From NCBI GenBank assembly GCA_026989495.1, contig JALSJE010000140.1, positions 1 to 37,640 on the forward strand: a DNA stretch of 37,640 nt, read 5' to 3'. The stretch comes from Gammaproteobacteria bacterium. Lineage in GTDB: Bacteria; Pseudomonadota; Gammaproteobacteria; S144-34. The translations under genes were made by a program, and so were the position numbers. Below the pieces are notes generated by a model. It was not told the DNA's origin, did not search any database, and was given only the letters and a program-made list of their open reading frames with translations. Numbering within the stretch: the first letter of the stretch is position 1; the number at the start of each line of letters is the position of its first letter. Shown here piece by piece: positions 9,288-17,751 of this stretch.

Positions 9288-9341
9288 CCCCCCTCCCAGA
9301 CCCTCCCCCCCCGCGCGGCGGGTAAAGGCCGGGGTGGGGGC
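9288..9341. repeat. GC hairpin repeat, copy 1 (ccctcccccc type)
   Basis: This C-run/G-run inverted repeat lies between the convergent DUF2905 gene and rpiA. It aligns with the perfect hairpin inside tonB (35965-36015): both read cccccctccc, accctccccc, a GC core, then ggccgggg and a G-run. Here the right arm is degraded (gcgggtaaaggcc). It may double as a bidirectional transcription stop. Confidence 0.6.
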
Positions 9342-9361
9342 CGGATACCGGGCCCGTCTCC

Positions 9362-10021
9362 TCAGGCCTCGAGCACGCGCACGCCGTCGGCGGTGCCCAG
9401 GATCAGGAGGTCGGCAGGGCGCAGGGCGAAGATGCCCACCGTCACCACGCCCGGGATATCGTTGATCTCGGACTCCATCTTCGCCGGCTCCATGATCCGT
9501 AAGTTGCGCACGTCCAGGATCTGGTTGCCGTTGTCCGTGACGAAGCCCTCGCGCAGCACCGGCTGGCCACCCATGGCCGCCAGGCGCCGGGCCACCAGGC
9601 TGCGGGCCATGGGGATCACCTCCACCGGGAGGGGGAACTCGCCCAGCACGTCCACCAGCTTGGACTCGTCGGCGATGCAGACGAACTTGCGGCTCGCCGC
9701 GGCCACGATCTTCTCGCGGGTGAGCGCTCCGCCGCCGCCCTTGATGAGCTGCAGATGCCGGTTGGCCTCGTCGGCCCCGTCCACGTAGAGGGGGAGCTCG
9801 CCTGCCTCGTTCAGATCCAGCACGGGGATGCCGTGGGCGCGCAGGCGCTCTTCGGTGGCCTTGGAGCTCGCCACCGTCCCCTCGATGCGCCCCTTGATCT
9901 CGGCCAGGGCGTCGATGAAGTGGTTGGCGGTGGAGCCGGTGCCCACCCCGATGATCGTGCCGGCCTCCACGTGCTCGATGGCCGCGCGCGCGGCGCGCTG
10001 CTTCATCGCCTCTTTGTCCAT
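9362..10021 (-). CDS. rpiA: Ribose-5-phosphate isomerase A
   Basis: This 219-residue protein equals E. coli RpiA in length. It interconverts ribose 5-phosphate and ribulose 5-phosphate in the pentose phosphate pathway and, in autotrophs, the Calvin cycle. Diagnostic motifs are [12 protein letters not shown] (phosphate binding), [10 protein letters not shown] (catalytic Asp/Glu region) and [15 protein letters not shown] (catalytic Lys). A ggggagag ribosome site lies upstream of the ATG at 10021. It is divergent from ilvA with a 79-nt shared control region, an arrangement also common in related bacteria. Confidence 0.96.
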   Translation of the reverse strand: MDKEAMKQRAARAAIEHVEAGTIIGVGTGSTANHFIDALAEIKGRIEGTVASSKATEERLRAHGIPVLDLNEAGELPLYVDGADEANRHLQLIKGGGGALTREKIVAAASRKFVCIADESKLVDVLGEFPLPVEVIPMARSLVARRLAAMGGQPVLREGFVTDNGNQILDVRNLRIMEPAKMESEINDIPGVVTVGIFALRPADLLILGTADGVRVLEA

Positions 10022-10060
10022 CGCGTCGCTCTCCCCGAGTTGGTGCGGATTTGCGCGAGA

Positions 10061-10069
10061 TGATACCGT
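10061..10069 (+). promoter_or_regulatory. Possible extended -10 promoter of ilvA
   Basis: TGaTACCGT at 10061-10069 has a TTGGTG at 10040-10045 with an 18-nt spacer. Transcription would start near 10076, 25 nt before the ilvA ATG. The match is moderate. Confidence 0.4.
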
Positions 10070-10100
10070 TACGGCCGAACCGCGGCCACGGCTCCACGAA

Positions 10101-11612
<1,512 letters not shown>

Positions 11613-11642
11613 ATGTCACCCGCGTGCCCGCCCGGCGGCGCC

Positions 11643-11669
11643 AAAAAGAAGGCCCGCACGTGGCGGGCC
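11643..11669 (-). terminator. Terminator of the histone-like gene
   Basis: The stem ggcccgc (11651-11657) / gcgggcc (11663-11669) with a 5-nt loop is followed on the minus strand by ttcttttt. It serves the minus-strand gene ending at 11696 and may also stop ilvA transcripts on the plus strand, where the T-tract is poor. Confidence 0.75.
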
Positions 11670-11695
11670 CTCGTTCGTCGGCCGGAAGCGTCCGC

Positions 11696-12013
11696 TCAGC
11701 GGCGCGCGGCCTTCTTCTTCCGTCCGGCCTTCTTCTTCCGTGTGGCTTTCTTCTTGGTTGTAGCCTTCTTCCGCGTGGCCTTCTTCCGTGTAGCCTTCTT
11801 GCGGGTGGCCTTCTTCCGCGCGGCCTTCTTCCGTGTAGCCTTCTTGCGGGTGGCCTTCTTCTTGGTTGCGGCCTTCTTCCGCGTGGCCTTCTTCTTCACC
11901 GTGGTGCGGCGCTTGGTGGCGGCCTTCTTCTTGGTGGCCACCTTGCGCTTCGCGGCGGCCTTCTTGCGGGTTGCAGTCTTGCGCTTGGGTGCGGCTTTCT
12001 TCTTCGTAGCCAT
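11696..12013 (-). CDS. Histone H1-like Lys/Ala-rich DNA-binding protein
   Basis: This 105-residue protein is made almost wholly of KKA(T/A) units: MATKKKAAPKRKTATRKKAAAKRK and so on, with repeated KKATRKKA blocks. It resembles the C-terminal tails of bacterial H1-like proteins such as AlgP/AlgR3 and the Bordetella H1 homologue, which bind DNA non-specifically and act in nucleoid organisation or as global regulators. There is no globular domain and no acidic residue. A clear ribosome site (gggaggtaag) precedes the ATG and a terminator follows. The DNA is strongly repetitive, so copy number of the repeat unit may vary between strains. Confidence 0.8.
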   Translation of the reverse strand: MATKKKAAPKRKTATRKKAAAKRKVATKKKAATKRRTTVKKKATRKKAATKKKATRKKATRKKAARKKATRKKATRKKATRKKATTKKKATRKKKAGRKKKAARR

Positions 12014-12053
12014 CTCTTACCTCCCGAGGCAACAACAGAAACACCCGCGGTTG

Positions 12054-12086
12054 AGTATATACGAGAATCTCAAAATTGCCAGTCAA
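12054..12086 (-). promoter_or_regulatory. Possible promoter of the histone-like gene
   Basis: On the minus strand TTGACT (12086-12081) is followed by tatatact (12061-12054); TATATA would give a 19-nt spacer and TATACT 21 nt. This AT-rich patch is unusual in the window and lies about 40 nt before the start codon. Confidence 0.4.
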
Positions 12087-12148
12087 CTACGCGCGTGTGC
12101 TCATGCGTTGCGTCGGGAGTGTGATGCATCTCGCAAGCCCCTTTCCGC

Positions 12149-12481
12149 TCACTTGCCCTTGAGCCGCAGCGCCTCCTCGTCGAAGGCCGCGTCCACGCCC
12201 TGGATGAAGCCCTCCACGAGGCGGAAGCCTTCCACGGGCGCGTCGTCGCGCATGTGCTCCAGCCGTATGGGCGCCACCGCCTGCACCACGGCGGCACGCT
12301 CCAGCGTGCAGTCGGGCGCCGTGCAGCCGCACCCGTCGGCGATGGCCTTGATGAGGCGGCCGACGAGCGCGTCGCGGTGCGCGCCGGCACGCGCCTTCTC
12401 CAGGGTCTGCGCGGCTTCTCCGTCGAGGATGGCGTAGGGGGTATGCGCGTCCAGGTAGGCGAGCAGATCTGCCAGGGTCAT
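12149..12481 (-). CDS. Hypothetical protein, 110 aa
   Basis: I do not recognise this protein. It is soluble and acidic (MTLADLLAYLDAHTPYAILDGEAAQTLEKARAG...), with predicted helices, a paired-cysteine loop GCGCTAPDC at about 50-58 that could bind a metal, and a C-terminal FIQGVDAAFDEEALRLKGK. A good ribosome site (cggaggaaga) precedes the ATG at 12481, and codon use matches the neighbours, so it is probably a real gene. It lies on the same strand between the EVE protein and the histone-like gene, with gaps of 65 and 135 nt. Confidence 0.65.
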   Translation of the reverse strand: MTLADLLAYLDAHTPYAILDGEAAQTLEKARAGAHRDALVGRLIKAIADGCGCTAPDCTLERAAVVQAVAPIRLEHMRDDAPVEGFRLVEGFIQGVDAAFDEEALRLKGK

Positions 12482-12546
12482 GCTTGTCTTCCTCCGCGAG
12501 GGTTCAGCCGATGCGTCTGTGGCCAGGCAGGGATGCCGTCAGGCGG

Positions 12547-13002
12547 TCACGCGCCTGCGAGCTCGAGGATGCGGCGCCACTGGGCCGCGGTGACCGGCAT
12601 GACGGAGAGGCGGTTGCCCCGGCGCACCAGCGGGAGTTCGGCGAGCGCCGGGTCGGCCTTGATCGCCGCCAGCGGCACCGGGTGCGGCAGGCGCTCGACG
12701 AAGCGCACGTCCACGGCCGACCAGCGGGGCCGGTCCGGCGTGCTCCTGGGGTCGTGGTAGGGGCTGGCCGGGTCGAGGGCCGTGGGATCGGGGTAGGCCT
12801 CGCGCACGATCTCCATGATCCCCGTCACGGCGGGTTCGGGGCAGTTGGAGTGGTAGAAGAAGGCCCGGTCGCCGCGACGCATGGCCCGCAGGTAGTTGCG
12901 CGCCTGGTAGTTGCGCACCCCGTCCCAGGCGTCGGTCCCGGCGCGCTCGAGATCCTCGATGGAATAGACCGAAGGTTCGGACTTCATCAGCCAGTAGGCC
13001 AT
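12547..13002 (-). CDS. EVE domain protein
   Basis: This 151-residue protein is essentially a single EVE domain (PUA-like fold), from WLMKSEPSVYSIEDL through WDGVRNYQARNYLRAMRRGDRAFFYHSN to VMPVTAAQWRRIL. EVE domains bind modified nucleobases in DNA or RNA; stand-alone members are widespread and their cellular target is mostly unknown. A gggaggtg ribosome site lies next to the ATG. It lies downstream of ygfA in the same direction with a 63-nt gap, a common proteobacterial neighbourhood. Confidence 0.9.
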   Translation of the reverse strand: MAYWLMKSEPSVYSIEDLERAGTDAWDGVRNYQARNYLRAMRRGDRAFFYHSNCPEPAVTGIMEIVREAYPDPTALDPASPYHDPRSTPDRPRWSAVDVRFVERLPHPVPLAAIKADPALAELPLVRRGNRLSVMPVTAAQWRRILELAGA

Positions 13003-13065
13003 GGCACCTCCCGCGGATGCGGCCCGTGGTGATGCCGCACACTCTAAACCGGGCCGCCGGCCGCT

Positions 13066-13659
13066 TCACCCGAAGAATCGTAGGCCTTGCTCGGTGAGCA
13101 CGGCGTCCAGGGGCACGTCCCAGGGATGCGCCTGCAGCCGCGGCACCTCCTGGAAGCCATAGGCGAGGCCCACCAGCCAGGGGCGGCGCCAACGCCTGCG
13201 GTGGCGGAAGGCGAAGGTGCGGTCGTAGTAGCCTGCGCCCATCCCGAGGCGGTGGCCGCGCCTGTCGAAGGCCACGAGCGGCACGATCACCAGGTCGAGG
13301 CGCCGTGGCGGGCGCAGCGCCGGACGCCCGGCGGGCTCGGGGATTCCCCAGCGGTTGGGGCGCAGGGCGCCGTCGGGGGGGATGGGGGCGAAGCCGAGGC
13401 GGCCCCGATGCACCGCGTCCACCACGGGCGCGTACACCCGCTTGCCGCGGCGCCAGGCGAGCTCGGCCAGCGGCAGCGGATCCGCCTCGCCCGCCACCGG
13501 CAGGTACACGGCGATGTGGCGTGCGCGGCGAAAGAGTGGGGAGGCGGCGAACAGGGTCGCGGCTCGGCGGGCGTGGGCCGCACGCCGAGCGGCGGGCAGG
13601 CGCCGGCGCCGGTGGCGCATCTCCGCGCGGAGGCGGGCAGGGTCGGGCGGCGCGGGCAT
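13066..13659 (-). CDS. ygfA: 5-formyltetrahydrofolate cyclo-ligase
   Basis: This 197-residue enzyme converts 5-formyl-THF to 5,10-methenyl-THF with ATP, salvaging the storage folate. The family signature is DRRGHRLGMGAGYYDRTF near residues 127-145, preceded by LDLVIVPLVAF. The basic N-terminal helix ([23 protein letters not shown]) is typical. It follows the 6S RNA gene by about 65 nt, the conserved ssrS-ygfA order of gammaproteobacteria, and may be expressed by readthrough from it. Confidence 0.92.
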   Translation of the reverse strand: MPAPPDPARLRAEMRHRRRRLPAARRAAHARRAATLFAASPLFRRARHIAVYLPVAGEADPLPLAELAWRRGKRVYAPVVDAVHRGRLGFAPIPPDGALRPNRWGIPEPAGRPALRPPRRLDLVIVPLVAFDRRGHRLGMGAGYYDRTFAFRHRRRWRRPWLVGLAYGFQEVPRLQAHPWDVPLDAVLTEQGLRFFG

Positions 13660-13723
13660 GGGGAAGGGGAAGATCAGCGTGGGGGAGGGAAGCGGCGCCC
13701 TCCGGGACGGCCGGAATCGGGGT

Positions 13724-13914
13724 GGGCGTCCCCCGCCTGTGCCGTGGCAGGCCGTCGCCCTTGAACCTGAGGTTCAGGTGGGAGCGTCGGCGATGCCGCA
13801 GGCTTTCCGCTCACGGGCGGACATGCACACTGGCACCGGCACTTCGCCCCCCGGGCTGTGAATTAGGGTCAAGGTACATTCAGGACCCGCTCACGAACAC
13901 CGCAGGGGACGCCC
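13724..13914 (-). ncRNA. ssrS: 6S RNA
   Basis: This 191-nt RNA inhibits sigma70 holoenzyme by mimicking an open promoter. On the minus strand the 5' gggcgtcccc pairs with the 3' ggggacgccc as closing stem. The conserved 5' gttcgtgagcggg and the 3' segment acctcaggttcaagggcgac followed by ggcctgccacggc match the gammaproteobacterial 6S pattern, flanking a large internal bubble. The position between zapA and ygfA is the canonical one. The ends are set by the closing stem and may be off by a few bases. Confidence 0.9.
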
Positions 13915-13946
13915 ATAAACCTGTAGCGGCGGCGGTGCTGCGCCGC

Positions 13947-14261
13947 TCAGAGCTCCATCTGGGAGCCCTCGCCCAGGGCCTCCTCGACCTTGGTCTGCAG
14001 GGCGCGGATGCGCGCCCCGATGGTCTCGGACAGCCCTTCGCGCTCGCGCCGCAGCTCCAGCAGCTCGTGCGCCATGTTGAGCGCAGCCATCACGGCGATC
14101 CGGTCCAGCCCGATCACCTTCCCGCTGTCGCGGATCTCGCGCATGAGCTGGTCCAGGTGCCGGGCGGAGGCCATCAGGTCGTCACGCTCCTCCGGGGGGC
14201 AGGCCACCCGGTACTCCCGGTCCAGGATGCGGACCGTCAGCAGCAGCGGCTCGCCGCTCAC
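13947..14261 (-). CDS. zapA: Cell division protein ZapA
   Basis: This 104-residue protein (E. coli has 109) binds FtsZ and cross-links protofilaments at the Z-ring. The N-terminal VTVRILDREYRVACPPEERDDLMASARHLDQLM is the ZapA globular head; IGLDRIAVMAALNMAHELL and the following residues form the dimerising coiled coil. Its start overlaps the end of the upstream zapB-like gene by 4 nt, so the two are translationally coupled. The 6S RNA starts 32 nt beyond its stop. Confidence 0.93.
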   Translation of the reverse strand: MSGEPLLLTVRILDREYRVACPPEERDDLMASARHLDQLMREIRDSGKVIGLDRIAVMAALNMAHELLELRREREGLSETIGARIRALQTKVEEALGEGSQMEL

Positions 14262-14491
14262 GAGCCCTGCTCCATGGTCTTGAGGTGCGTGATGATGGCC
14301 TCGACGCGCGAGCGCGCCTCCTCATGCTTCTCCAGGAGGCGGGCGCGCTCGGCCAGGAGCTGGCGCTCGCGCGCGCGCAGGGCGCGGTTCTCCTCCTTGA
14401 GCCGCCGGCACAGGCGCACGAGCTCCTCGATGCGCGCTTCGAGGCGCTCGAGCTCCTGCTCCGCAACCTGGGCCGTGCGTTCCGCGTCCAT
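14258..14491 (-). CDS. ZapB-like coiled-coil protein (TIGR02449 type)
   Basis: This 77-residue, almost entirely coiled-coil protein (ELERLEARIEELVRLCRRLKEENRALRARERQLLAERARLLEKHEEARSRVEAI) matches the small protein family encoded directly before zapA in many gammaproteobacteria, presumed to act with ZapA at the division ring. The ATG at 14491 is only 7 nt beyond an extended -10 (TGcTATATT), so translation may begin from a leaderless message. The track's longer frame (to 15178) is rejected because it runs antisense through ygfB. Confidence 0.85.
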   Translation of the reverse strand: MDAERTAQVAEQELERLEARIEELVRLCRRLKEENRALRARERQLLAERARLLEKHEEARSRVEAIITHLKTMEQGS

Positions 14492-14498
14492 GCCTCTC

Positions 14499-14507
14499 AA
14501 TATAGCA
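14499..14507 (-). promoter_or_regulatory. Extended -10 of the zapB-like/zapA operon
   Basis: TGcTATATT reads from 14507 to 14499 on the minus strand, with no clear -35. Seven bases separate it from the A of the ATG at 14491, so the predicted transcription start coincides with the start codon. Confidence 0.6.
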
Positions 14508-14520
14508 GACCCGGGCCCCG

Positions 14521-14570
14521 CCGCCCGCACGTCATGCCGCACGCCCGTGTCCGCGCCGCCCGCCGGCGGG
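14521..14570 (-). repeat. R1-type repeat fragment (copy H)
   Basis: A 22-nt stretch at 14542-14563, read on the minus strand (gcgggcggcg then cggacacggg), is identical to 25501-25522 inside the tlpA-like gene. It is bounded by cgccggcggg. It lies between the divergent zapB-like and ygfB promoters. Similarity to the other copies is limited to this end of the repeat. Confidence 0.5.
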
Positions 14571-14581
14571 AAGGCGGCGGC

Positions 14582-14590
14582 TGATACAAT
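14582..14590 (+). promoter_or_regulatory. Extended -10 promoter of ygfB-pepP-ubi operon
   Basis: TGaTACAAT at 14582-14590 lies 45 nt before the ygfB ATG. No convincing -35 is present, as expected for an extended -10 promoter. It is back-to-back with the zapB-like promoter. Confidence 0.6.
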
Positions 14591-14635
14591 GGTTCCGGGA
14601 TCGCGAGCCTGTCTTTCCGGGCGGCGGGACGGGGA

Positions 14636-15208
14636 ATGGCCGTGAGCGAGACTGCAGCGCCGGTGGATTACGAGCGCCTGGAGCGGGCCCTGCGCCGGGC
14701 CGAAGCCCTGACGGGGGCCTCCGAGGGGCACGGGGCGCTCTGCGGGCTGCTCTGCGCCCAGGGACGCGCGGACCGACGTGCCTGGCAGGACCAGGTCATC
14801 GGCGAGCGCGAGCCGGGCGACGTGCTCGCGCGCGAGGCCGCCTCGCTCCTGGACGCGCTCTACGAGGAGACCGTGCGCCAGCTCAACGACGCGGGCCTCG
14901 CCTTCCGCCTCCTGCTGCCCGACGACGAGCAGCCCCTGGGACGGCGCGCCGAGGCCCTGGGGCGCTGGTGCCAGGGTTTCCTGCTCGGGCTCGGCCTGGG
15001 GGGCATCCGGGCCGAGCAGGAGCTGCCCGCCGATGTGCGCGAGATCATGCGTGACCTCGCCGAGATCTCCAAGGTGGAGTTCGACGTCGCCGGCGCGGGC
15101 GAGGCCGAGGAGGCCGCCTACACCGAGATCGTGGAGTACGTGCGGGTGGGGGTGCTCCTCATCAACGAGGAGATGCACCCGGTCAAGGCGCCGCCGCGGC
15201 TGATGTAG
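14636..15208 (+). CDS. ygfB: UPF0149 family protein YgfB
   Basis: This 190-residue all-helical protein of the YecA/YgfB (UPF0149) family has the pattern SEGHGALCGLLCAQG near residues 28-42, then WCQGFLLGLGLGG and SKVEFDVAG...EAAYTEIVEYVRVGVLLI. Unlike YecA it has no SEC-C metal-binding tail. In Pseudomonas the homologue affects antibiotic tolerance through AlpA. Position upstream of pepP and ubiH is conserved across gammaproteobacteria. The start follows the extended -10 by 45 nt. Confidence 0.92.
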   Translation: MAVSETAAPVDYERLERALRRAEALTGASEGHGALCGLLCAQGRADRRAWQDQVIGEREPGDVLAREAASLLDALYEETVRQLNDAGLAFRLLLPDDEQPLGRRAEALGRWCQGFLLGLGLGGIRAEQELPADVREIMRDLAEISKVEFDVAGAGEAEEAAYTEIVEYVRVGVLLINEEMHPVKAPPRLM

Positions 15209-15246
15209 CAGGTCCGCGGCGGCGCGCCAGCCAGCGGGGAAGAAGG

Positions 15247-16551
15247 ATGGACCAGCGGGAGTTTGCGCGCCGGCGCCGCCAGCTCATGCGCATGATGGGC
15301 GAAGGCGCCATCGCGGTGGTGCCCGGGGCCTCCCTGCGCTACCGCTCGCGCGACGTGGAGTACCCCTTCCGCCAGGACAGCGACTTCCACTACCTGACGG
15401 GCTTTCCGGAGCCGGAGGCGGTGGCCGTGCTGGTGCCGGGCCGCCCCCAGGGCGAGTACATCCTCTTCTGCCGCGAGCGCGATCCCAAGACCGAGCTGTG
15501 GACAGGGCCGGTGGCCGGCCCGGAGGGCGCCTGCGAGCGCTACGGGGCCGACGATGCCTTCCCCGTCTCCGACCTCGACGACATCCTGCCGGGGCTGATC
15601 GAGGGCTGCGAGCGCGTCTACTACACCATGGGGACCTACCCCGACTTCGACCGGCGCATGATCGGCTACCTCAACGAGCTGCGCCGCAGGGTGCGGGCCG
15701 GGGCGCGCACGCCAGAGGAGTTCGTGGCCCTGGACCACCTGCTCCACGACATGCGCCTCTACAAGAGCCGCGCCGAGCTGCGCGCCATGCGCGAGGCGGC
15801 GCGCGTCGCCATGGGGGCGCACCGGCGCGCCATGGCGGCCTGCCGCCCGGGGCTGCGCGAGCACGAGATCGAGGCCGAGCTCCTCTACGAGTTCCGCCGC
15901 CACGGCGCCGAGCCCGCCTACCCGCCCATCGTCGCGAGCGGCCCCAACGCCTGCATCCTGCACTACACGGCCAACGACCGGTGCATGGCCGACGGCGAGC
16001 TGCTGCTCATCGACGCCGGCTGCGAGCACGACGGCTACGCTTCCGACATCACGCGCACCTTCCCCGTCGGCGGCCGCTTCAGCCCGGAGCAGCGCGCCCT
16101 CTACGAGGTGGTGCTGGCCGCGCAGGAGGCCGCCATCGCCGCCGTCCGTCCCGGTAACCACTGGAACGACCCCCACGACGCCGCCGTGCGCGTGCTCACG
16201 CGCGGGCTGGTGCGCCTCGGGCTGCTGGAGGGCCGGCCCGCCCGGCTCGTCCGCAAGGGGGCCTACAAGCGCTTCTTCCCGCACCGCACCGGCCACTGGC
16301 TGGGTCTCGACGTCCACGATGTGGGCGAGTACAAGGTGGACGAGGCCTGGCGCCTGTTGGAGCCGGGCATGGTGCTCACGGTCGAGCCCGGGCTCTACAT
16401 CCCGCCCAATGCCCGCGGCGTGCGCAAGCGCTGGCGCGGCATCGGCATCCGCATCGAGGACGACGTGGCGGTGACGGCCGACGGCTGCCAGGTGCTGACG
16501 GCGGCGTTGCCCAAGGACCCGGACACCATCGAGGCCATGGTGGGGGCCTGA
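15247..16551 (+). CDS. pepP: Xaa-Pro aminopeptidase P
   Basis: This 434-residue enzyme (E. coli PepP has 441) removes N-terminal residues preceding proline. The N-terminal domain has RRRQLMRMMGEGAIAVVPGA and FRQDSDFHYLTGFPEP. The pita-bread catalytic domain shows the dinuclear Mn ligands: Asp in LLIDAGCEHDGYASDITRTFP, His in HRTGHWLGLDVHD, Glu in VEPGLYIP and Glu in GIRIEDDV. A gggaagaagg site precedes the ATG. It is second in the ygfB operon; its stop is followed 4 nt later by the ubiH GTG. Confidence 0.95.
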   Translation: MDQREFARRRRQLMRMMGEGAIAVVPGASLRYRSRDVEYPFRQDSDFHYLTGFPEPEAVAVLVPGRPQGEYILFCRERDPKTELWTGPVAGPEGACERYGADDAFPVSDLDDILPGLIEGCERVYYTMGTYPDFDRRMIGYLNELRRRVRAGARTPEEFVALDHLLHDMRLYKSRAELRAMREAARVAMGAHRRAMAACRPGLREHEIEAELLYEFRRHGAEPAYPPIVASGPNACILHYTANDRCMADGELLLIDAGCEHDGYASDITRTFPVGGRFSPEQRALYEVVLAAQEAAIAAVRPGNHWNDPHDAAVRVLTRGLVRLGLLEGRPARLVRKGAYKRFFPHRTGHWLGLDVHDVGEYKVDEAWRLLEPGMVLTVEPGLYIPPNARGVRKRWRGIGIRIEDDVAVTADGCQVLTAALPKDPDTIEAMVGA

Positions 16552-16555
16552 GGCG

Positions 16556-17743
16556 GTGGGGCAGACGGCCTACGATGTGGTCATCGCCGGTGGCGGTCCC
16601 GTGGGCGCCGCGCTCGCGGCGCTCGCCCCGCCCACGCTGCGCATCGCCGTGGTGGAGCCGCGCGCGCCCGAGGACGCCCCAGCTGCGGCAGGCGCCGCCG
16701 ATCGCGCCATCGCGCTGGCCGAGGGCAGCCGGCGCATCCTGGAGGAGGCGGGCGCGTGGGCGGGCATCGCGCCCGCGGCCGCGCCCATCCGCTACATCCA
16801 CGTCTCCCAGCGCGGCCGGCCCGGTATCACGCGCCTGCGCTGCGACGAGTGCGGCGTGGAGGCCCTCGGCTGGGTGGTGCCGGGCCCCGTGCTCGAGCGC
16901 GCGCTCGCGGAGCGGCTCGCTGCGCTCGGGCACGTCGAGCGCATCAGCCGCGCGCGCGTGGCGGCGGTGGCGCAGGACGGGACGCGCGTGCGCGTGCGGC
17001 TCGAGGGCGAGGGCCCGGAAGCGCTGGAGGCGGCGCTGCTGGTGGGCGCCGACGGCACCGCCTCGCGCGTGCGCGAGGCGGTCGGCATCGGGACCGAGCA
17101 GTGGGACTACGGCCAGGACGCCGTGCTTGCCACCCTGGAGACCGGCCGTGCCCATGGCGGCTGGGCCTACGAGCGTTTCACCGACGACGGCCCCCTGGCG
17201 CTGTTGCCGCTCGGGCCGCGACGCATGGCGCTGGTGTGGACGCTCCCGCGCGCACGGGCCCCCTGGGCGCTCGGGCTCGTGCCGGAGGCCTTCGCACGCG
17301 AGGTGCAGGCGCGCTTCGGCTGGCGGCTGGGGCGGCTGCGGCTCGCCGCGCCCGAGCGCGCCGCGCACCCGCTGCGCATGGTGCGCGCGCGCGAGGCCGT
17401 GCGCGGGCGGGTGGCGCTGGTGGGCAACGCCATGCGCACCCTGCACCCGGTGGCGGGCCAGGGCTTCAACCTGGGCCTGCGCGACGCCCGCGCGCTGGCG
17501 CGCCTGCTGGAGGCGGCCGCCTGGGACGGCGCCGATCCGGGCAGGAAGGGGCTGCTCGCGCGCTATGCGGCCCGCCGCGCGCGCGACCAGTGGCGCGTGC
17601 TGCTCTTCACCGAGCTCCTCGTGCGCGGTTTCACGTTGCCGCTCGCGCCGGTGGCCTGGGCCCGCGGCGCGGCGCTCGGGCTGCTGGAGCTCCTGCCCCC
17701 GGCACGGCGGGCGCTCGCGCGTGCGGCCATGGGTGTGGGCTGA
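16556..17743 (+). CDS. ubiH: 2-octaprenyl-6-methoxyphenol hydroxylase-type FAD monooxygenase
   Basis: This 395-residue flavoprotein monooxygenase hydroxylates the ubiquinone ring. It has the N-terminal dinucleotide fold VVIAGGGPVGAALAAL and the ribityl-phosphate motif VGNAMRTLHPVAGQGFNLGLRDARALA, where Asn instead of the usual Asp after Gly is typical of UbiH. It starts with GTG at 16556, 4 nt after pepP. A paralogue (ubiI type) follows after 8 nt. Assignment to UbiH rests on the HPVAGQGFNLGLRD motif and gene order. Confidence 0.9.
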   Translation: MGQTAYDVVIAGGGPVGAALAALAPPTLRIAVVEPRAPEDAPAAAGAADRAIALAEGSRRILEEAGAWAGIAPAAAPIRYIHVSQRGRPGITRLRCDECGVEALGWVVPGPVLERALAERLAALGHVERISRARVAAVAQDGTRVRVRLEGEGPEALEAALLVGADGTASRVREAVGIGTEQWDYGQDAVLATLETGRAHGGWAYERFTDDGPLALLPLGPRRMALVWTLPRARAPWALGLVPEAFAREVQARFGWRLGRLRLAAPERAAHPLRMVRAREAVRGRVALVGNAMRTLHPVAGQGFNLGLRDARALARLLEAAAWDGADPGRKGLLARYAARRARDQWRVLLFTELLVRGFTLPLAPVAWARGAALGLLELLPPARRALARAAMGVG

Positions 17744-17751
17744 GGCGGACC

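Noticed and set aside
11696-12013. CRISPR array or simple tandem-repeat locus
   Set aside because: The repetition is explained by an intact Lys/Ala-rich reading frame with ribosome site and terminator; there are no repeat-spacer units anywhere in the window.
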